Origin: an uncultured Alphaproteobacteria bacterium
Lineage (GTDB): Bacteria; Pseudomonadota; Alphaproteobacteria; Rickettsiales; UBA1997
DNA length: 6,305 nt
Reading direction: 5' to 3'
NCBI GenBank assembly: GCA_903927415.1
Contig: CAIYMZ010000127.1
Location: 1-6,305, forward strand
Every line of letters begins with the position of its first letter. The stretch's first letter is position 1. The translations under genes and the position numbers were made by a program. The notes below the pieces were generated by a model that was not told where the DNA came from, searched no databases, and saw only the letters and a program-made list of their open reading frames with translations. Shown one piece after another: positions 5,531-6,305 of the stretch.

Positions 5531-6121
5531 TAAATCTTAATTTCCCTCTTCACAGCCCTCACCTTCCCAATCGCCGAAAAAGTCATCTTCGATCCGCCAA
5601 AAATTTTCTCCGCTAATTTCGTCACATCCGCCTTCTTCACCGCCAAAACTTTTTTCATCACTTCCTGATCAGGAATCAAACGGCCGTGAGACAAAATTTC
5701 GCCGCCAAGTCTTTGCATTCTGGTACTGGTGCTCTCCTTGGCCATCAACAACCCCGCTTCGAACTGCATCCTCACTCGCTGCAATTCTTTGTCCGAGATT
5801 TTTTCACAGATTTTTTTTATCTCGCCAGAAGTTGCAGAAATTAATTCGTTAGTTTTTTCCGGCGTTGTTCCTGCGTAAATTCCAAAAATTCCGGCATCGA
5901 AATGCGAGTGATTGAAAGCGTAAATCGAGTAAGCCAGGCCGCGCTGTTCACGCACTTCTTGAAAAAGTCGCGACGACATTCCGCCGCCCAAAATCATCGC
6001 CAAAATTTGTGCGGTGTAATAGTTTGGATCAAGGTAGGACAAGCCTTTAAAGCCCATCACCAAATTAATTTGCTCAAGTTTTTTTTCTTTGCGAAAATCA
6101 CCGCCGCAATATTTCGGAGCC
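5530..6121 (-). CDS. M16 family zinc peptidase (processing-peptidase-like), C-terminal half only
   Basis: About 197 residues match the C-terminal half of bacterial M16 peptidases related to the mitochondrial processing peptidase beta subunit. Diagnostic parts are APKYCGGDFRKEKKLEQ at the upstream end, INLVMGFKGLSY, and ILGGGMSSRLFQEVREQRG with the glycine-rich loop coded near 5971-5995. LAYSIYAFNHSHFDAGIFGIYAGT and a late LMAKESTSTRMQRLGGEI block follow. Full proteins are about 420 residues, and the HxxEH zinc site lies in the missing N-terminal half. The reading frame continues upstream to an ATG at 6222, but those roughly 30 residues are the antisense of a Kup fragment and are not part of this protein. 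The break at about 6119-6136 is therefore the join to foreign sequence. The intact gene presumably exists elsewhere in the source genome. Confidence 0.85.
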
Positions 6122-6136
6122 TCGCAAGCCTTGATT
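6116..6136. other. Probable chimeric junction between two unrelated sequences
   Basis: To the left, the minus strand codes for M16 peptidase up to APKY (codons to about 6120). To the right, the plus strand codes for Kup from ASQALIS (from about 6119). Neither gene has a start or stop here, and both are cut in mid-domain. Base composition changes from AT-rich to clearly GC-rich within a few codons. No repeat, integrase site or insertion sequence end is visible at the join. Confidence 0.8.
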
Positions 6137-6305
6137 TCGGGCGCCTTCAGCGTGACCAAACAGGTGATCCAGCTGGGGTATCTGCCGCGCCTGCAGGTGC
6201 TGCACACCAGCGAAACCGACACCGGACAAATCTACATGCCCTTTGTGAACTGGGGCTTGTTTGTGGCCATCGTGTTGGCCGTGGTCATGTTCAAGTCGTC
6301 CAGCA
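6119..6305 (+). CDS. kup: Kup family potassium uptake transporter, internal fragment
   Basis: Sixty-two codons in one open plus-strand frame read ASQALISGAFSVTKQ, VIQLGYLPRLQVLHTSE, TDTGQIYMPFVNWGLFVA and so on, the highly conserved middle of Kup (KUP/HAK/KT) inner-membrane proton-coupled potassium transporters. The match covers the end of one membrane segment, the GYLPR loop and the start of the next segment (FVNWGLFVAIVLAVVMF). About 300 residues before and 200 after are missing, the right side because the window ends. The codon use (CTG, GTG, ACC, GCC) is GC-rich, unlike every other gene here, and the sequence looks like that of a betaproteobacterium such as Burkholderiales, judged from memory. 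It probably does not belong to the organism that owns the rest of the window. Confidence 0.88.

Noticed and set aside
6131..6222. ATG at 6222 on the minus strand as the real start of the M16 protein, giving a 230-residue product
   Set aside because: The first ~30 residues (rich in Cys, Arg and Ser) are the antisense of the Kup coding sequence and have no likeness to M16 proteins; the real N-terminal half is missing.

Overview
The window looks like a contig from a low-to-moderate GC alphaproteobacterium. The evidence is a divergent pair of a NDUFAF5/BioC-like methyltransferase and a ComF phosphoribosyltransferase, a MaeB-type malic enzyme fused to a phosphotransacetylase domain, an alphaproteobacterial SDHAF4/DUF1674 protein and a mitochondrial-type M16 peptidase. 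The AT-rich, lysine/asparagine-rich coding style and palindromic repeats lying inside genes recall Rickettsiales and related lineages, but I cannot place it below class.

Layout from left to right: (1) a perfect 31-bp inverted repeat at 7-83; (2) the methyltransferase on the minus strand, 90-950, carrying an in-frame palindromic GC-rich insert at about 619-762; (3) comF on the plus strand, 954-1685, whose start codon lies 3 bp from the methyltransferase start; (4) an AmpD/AmiD-like amidase on the minus strand, 1689-2405, converging on comF with a 3-bp gap and ending inside a heptamer tandem repeat; (5) a divergent intergenic region, 2406-2544, with a decayed copy of the same GC-rich palindrome and a candidate promoter; (6) a compact plus-strand run of maeB (2545-4914), a 125-residue glycine-rich protein of unknown function (4930-5307) and a 59-residue GTG-started SDHAF4/DUF1674 gene (5307-5486); (7) the C-terminal half of an M16 peptidase on the minus strand, 5530 to about 6121; (8) an abrupt switch at about 6119-6136 to a higher-GC internal fragment of a Kup potassium transporter, which looks betaproteobacterial.

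The maeB cluster links malate/acetyl-CoA carbon metabolism with a probable succinate dehydrogenase assembly factor, so central carbon metabolism is the theme there. The unknown protein between them is the only gene whose role cannot be guessed. The last ~170 bases are most simply explained as a chimeric assembly join and should not be read as part of this genome. I found no clear new multi-gene system. The most informative oddities are the repeat family that has entered a coding sequence, the extra segment in the phosphotransacetylase domain, the unknown small protein and the chimeric end.
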